Assembly: GCF_001281525.1 (NCBI RefSeq)
Contig: NZ_LGCI01000005.1
Span: forward strand, 628,554-692,553
Length of the DNA stretch: 64,000 nucleotides
Direction of reading: 5' to 3'
Source of the DNA: Lysinibacillus macroides
Lineage (GTDB): Bacteria > Bacillota > Bacilli > Bacillales_A > Planococcaceae
How positions within the stretch are numbered: the stretch's first letter is position 1; each line of letters begins with the position of its first letter. A program made the translations under genes and the position numbers. Below, piece by piece: positions 63,413 to 64,000 of the stretch. The notes under the pieces are model-generated. The model was not told where the DNA came from. It worked only from the letters and a program-made list of their open reading frames with translations, and searched no databases.

Positions 63413-64000
63413 ATGTGTAGCATACCACAAGCAGCAACTGTACCAACAATGTATTTTATAGGAGTAACGACGACTAAGTCTTCCATTATGAAAATTTTCC
63501 CTGAGTGGATCAAGATTTTAGGATTTCCAGAAGCTAAATTAGTCGGAATTGATTTACCTATTCATGCAGCACCTGAAGACTATAGAGCAGTTGTTGAATT
63601 TATCAAAAATGACTCACTATCTTTAGGCGCACTTGTTACAACACATAAAATTGATATTTATGAGTCAGCTAAAGACTTATTTGATGAATTGGATACGTAT
63701 GCTCAAATGTTCGGTGAATTATCCTGTATATCCAAGCGTAATGGCAAATTAATCGGCCATGCTAAAGATCCTATTTCAAGTGGACTAGCTTTACAACGCT
63801 TTATTCCTAAAAAATATTGGCAAGAGCAACATGGAGAAGTGATGCTTTTAGGCGCGGGAGGAAGTGCTATTGCTATTTCAGCTTATTTGTTGAACAAGGA
63901 TAACGGAGCAGAAATGCCACAACGCATGATCGTTACAGATTTGGACCACAAGCGCTTAGAAGAAATTAAACATATTTTACAGGATGTAAATCATACAGCA
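63413..64000 (+). CDS. Shikimate dehydrogenase-like protein, N-terminal part (cut by window edge)
   Basis: The first 196 residues are seen. The N-terminal substrate domain has SIMKIFPEWIKILG and the Lys in VTTHK (K79), in the place of the AroE catalytic Lys; D119 in HAKDP fits the catalytic Asp. The NAD(P) motif LLGAGGSAIAIS follows at about 146-157. The usual AroE 'SxS' loop at the start is replaced by TKSS. It is probably a dehydrogenase of a sugar-derived acid or cyclitol rather than AroE itself. AAGAAAGGATG precedes ATG 63413. Confidence 0.75.
   Translation, partial: MCSIPQAATVPTMYFIGVTTTKSSIMKIFPEWIKILGFPEAKLVGIDLPIHAAPEDYRAVVEFIKNDSLSLGALVTTHKIDIYESAKDLFDELDTYAQMFGELSCISKRNGKLIGHAKDPISSGLALQRFIPKKYWQEQHGEVMLLGAGGSAIAISAYLLNKDNGAEMPQRMIVTDLDHKRLEEIKHILQDVNHTA

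Noticed and set aside
1-64000. tRNA, rRNA, complete insertion sequences or prophage genes
   Set aside because: None was recognised on either strand. The only mobile-element trace is the Rpn-type remnant near 48000.

Overview
The window is low-GC Gram-positive DNA from an endospore former. It carries spoIIAA-spoIIAB-sigF, spoVAF, sirA, a spore-type DD-carboxypeptidase, resABCDE-sigX, liaIH/liaFSR and scpAB. Gene order from yqkD-like through nudF, fur, xerD, deoB, spoIIA, lysA, ribT, scpAB, dacB, rluB and resABCDE to sigX follows the Bacillus subtilis backbone, with gaps and replacements typical of Bacillaceae/Planococcaceae. Lysinibacillus is my best guess for the genus; that is inference from gene content, not a computed placement. 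No rRNA, tRNA, CRISPR array or intact transposase was seen.

Layout. 1-371 is the tail of an ABC-2 type permease. 591-5354 (minus strand) is the cell-envelope stress locus liaI-liaH, an alpha/beta hydrolase, then liaF-liaS-liaR, with a candidate LiaR operator upstream of liaI. 5698-16778 is mostly housekeeping: sirA, yneF, luxS, a YqkD-like hydrolase, a thiolase, yqkE-like, vanZ-like, an aldo/keto reductase, nudF, a membrane protein, fur, xerD, deoB and pdp. 17158-20216 is the forespore sigma operon followed directly by spoVAF; the spoVAA-AE genes that usually lie between are missing here. 20442-25348 holds lysA, a 36-residue membrane protein, ribT, an inverted ypuF-type gene, scpA, scpB and a DD-carboxypeptidase.

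25472-26899 is the most striking gene: a flagellin whose variable middle is replaced by a von Willebrand A domain with a complete metal-binding (MIDAS) set, and whose expected ATG reads ACG. It sits where spmA-spmB lie in B. subtilis. 27281-36179 is rluB, resABC, resDE and sigX-rsiX, with rsiX cut in two by one in-frame amber codon. 36419-38980 is an FMN riboswitch with ribU, then an NSS-family transporter. 39039-42790 (minus strand) is an unusual partner-switching operon: receiver-PP2C phosphatase, HATPase kinase, chemoreceptor and STAS protein. 43330-46041 holds a glutamine synthetase with two GlnR/TnrA boxes, a Cse60-like gene and an AraC-type regulator. 46130-48143 is a graveyard of broken genes.

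48385-64000 is a carbohydrate or polyol utilisation cluster that runs off the right edge. It contains a ketose 3-epimerase on the minus strand, a GntR/UTRA regulator, two FGGY kinases, a PfkB kinase, a short-chain dehydrogenase, a ribose-type ABC importer, two medium-chain dehydrogenases, a D-2-hydroxyacid dehydrogenase, a phosphotriesterase-family hydrolase and a shikimate-dehydrogenase-like protein. Two promoters in it each carry a cre-like site over the core promoter and a dyad just downstream, so carbon catabolite control plus a local repressor is likely. The substrate cannot be read from sequence.

Three intergenic spacers (6508-6578, 16841-16909, 37475-37544) carry the same short motif, GGATAGA, in four units at about 21-bp spacing, each just after a terminator. 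I do not recognise this element.
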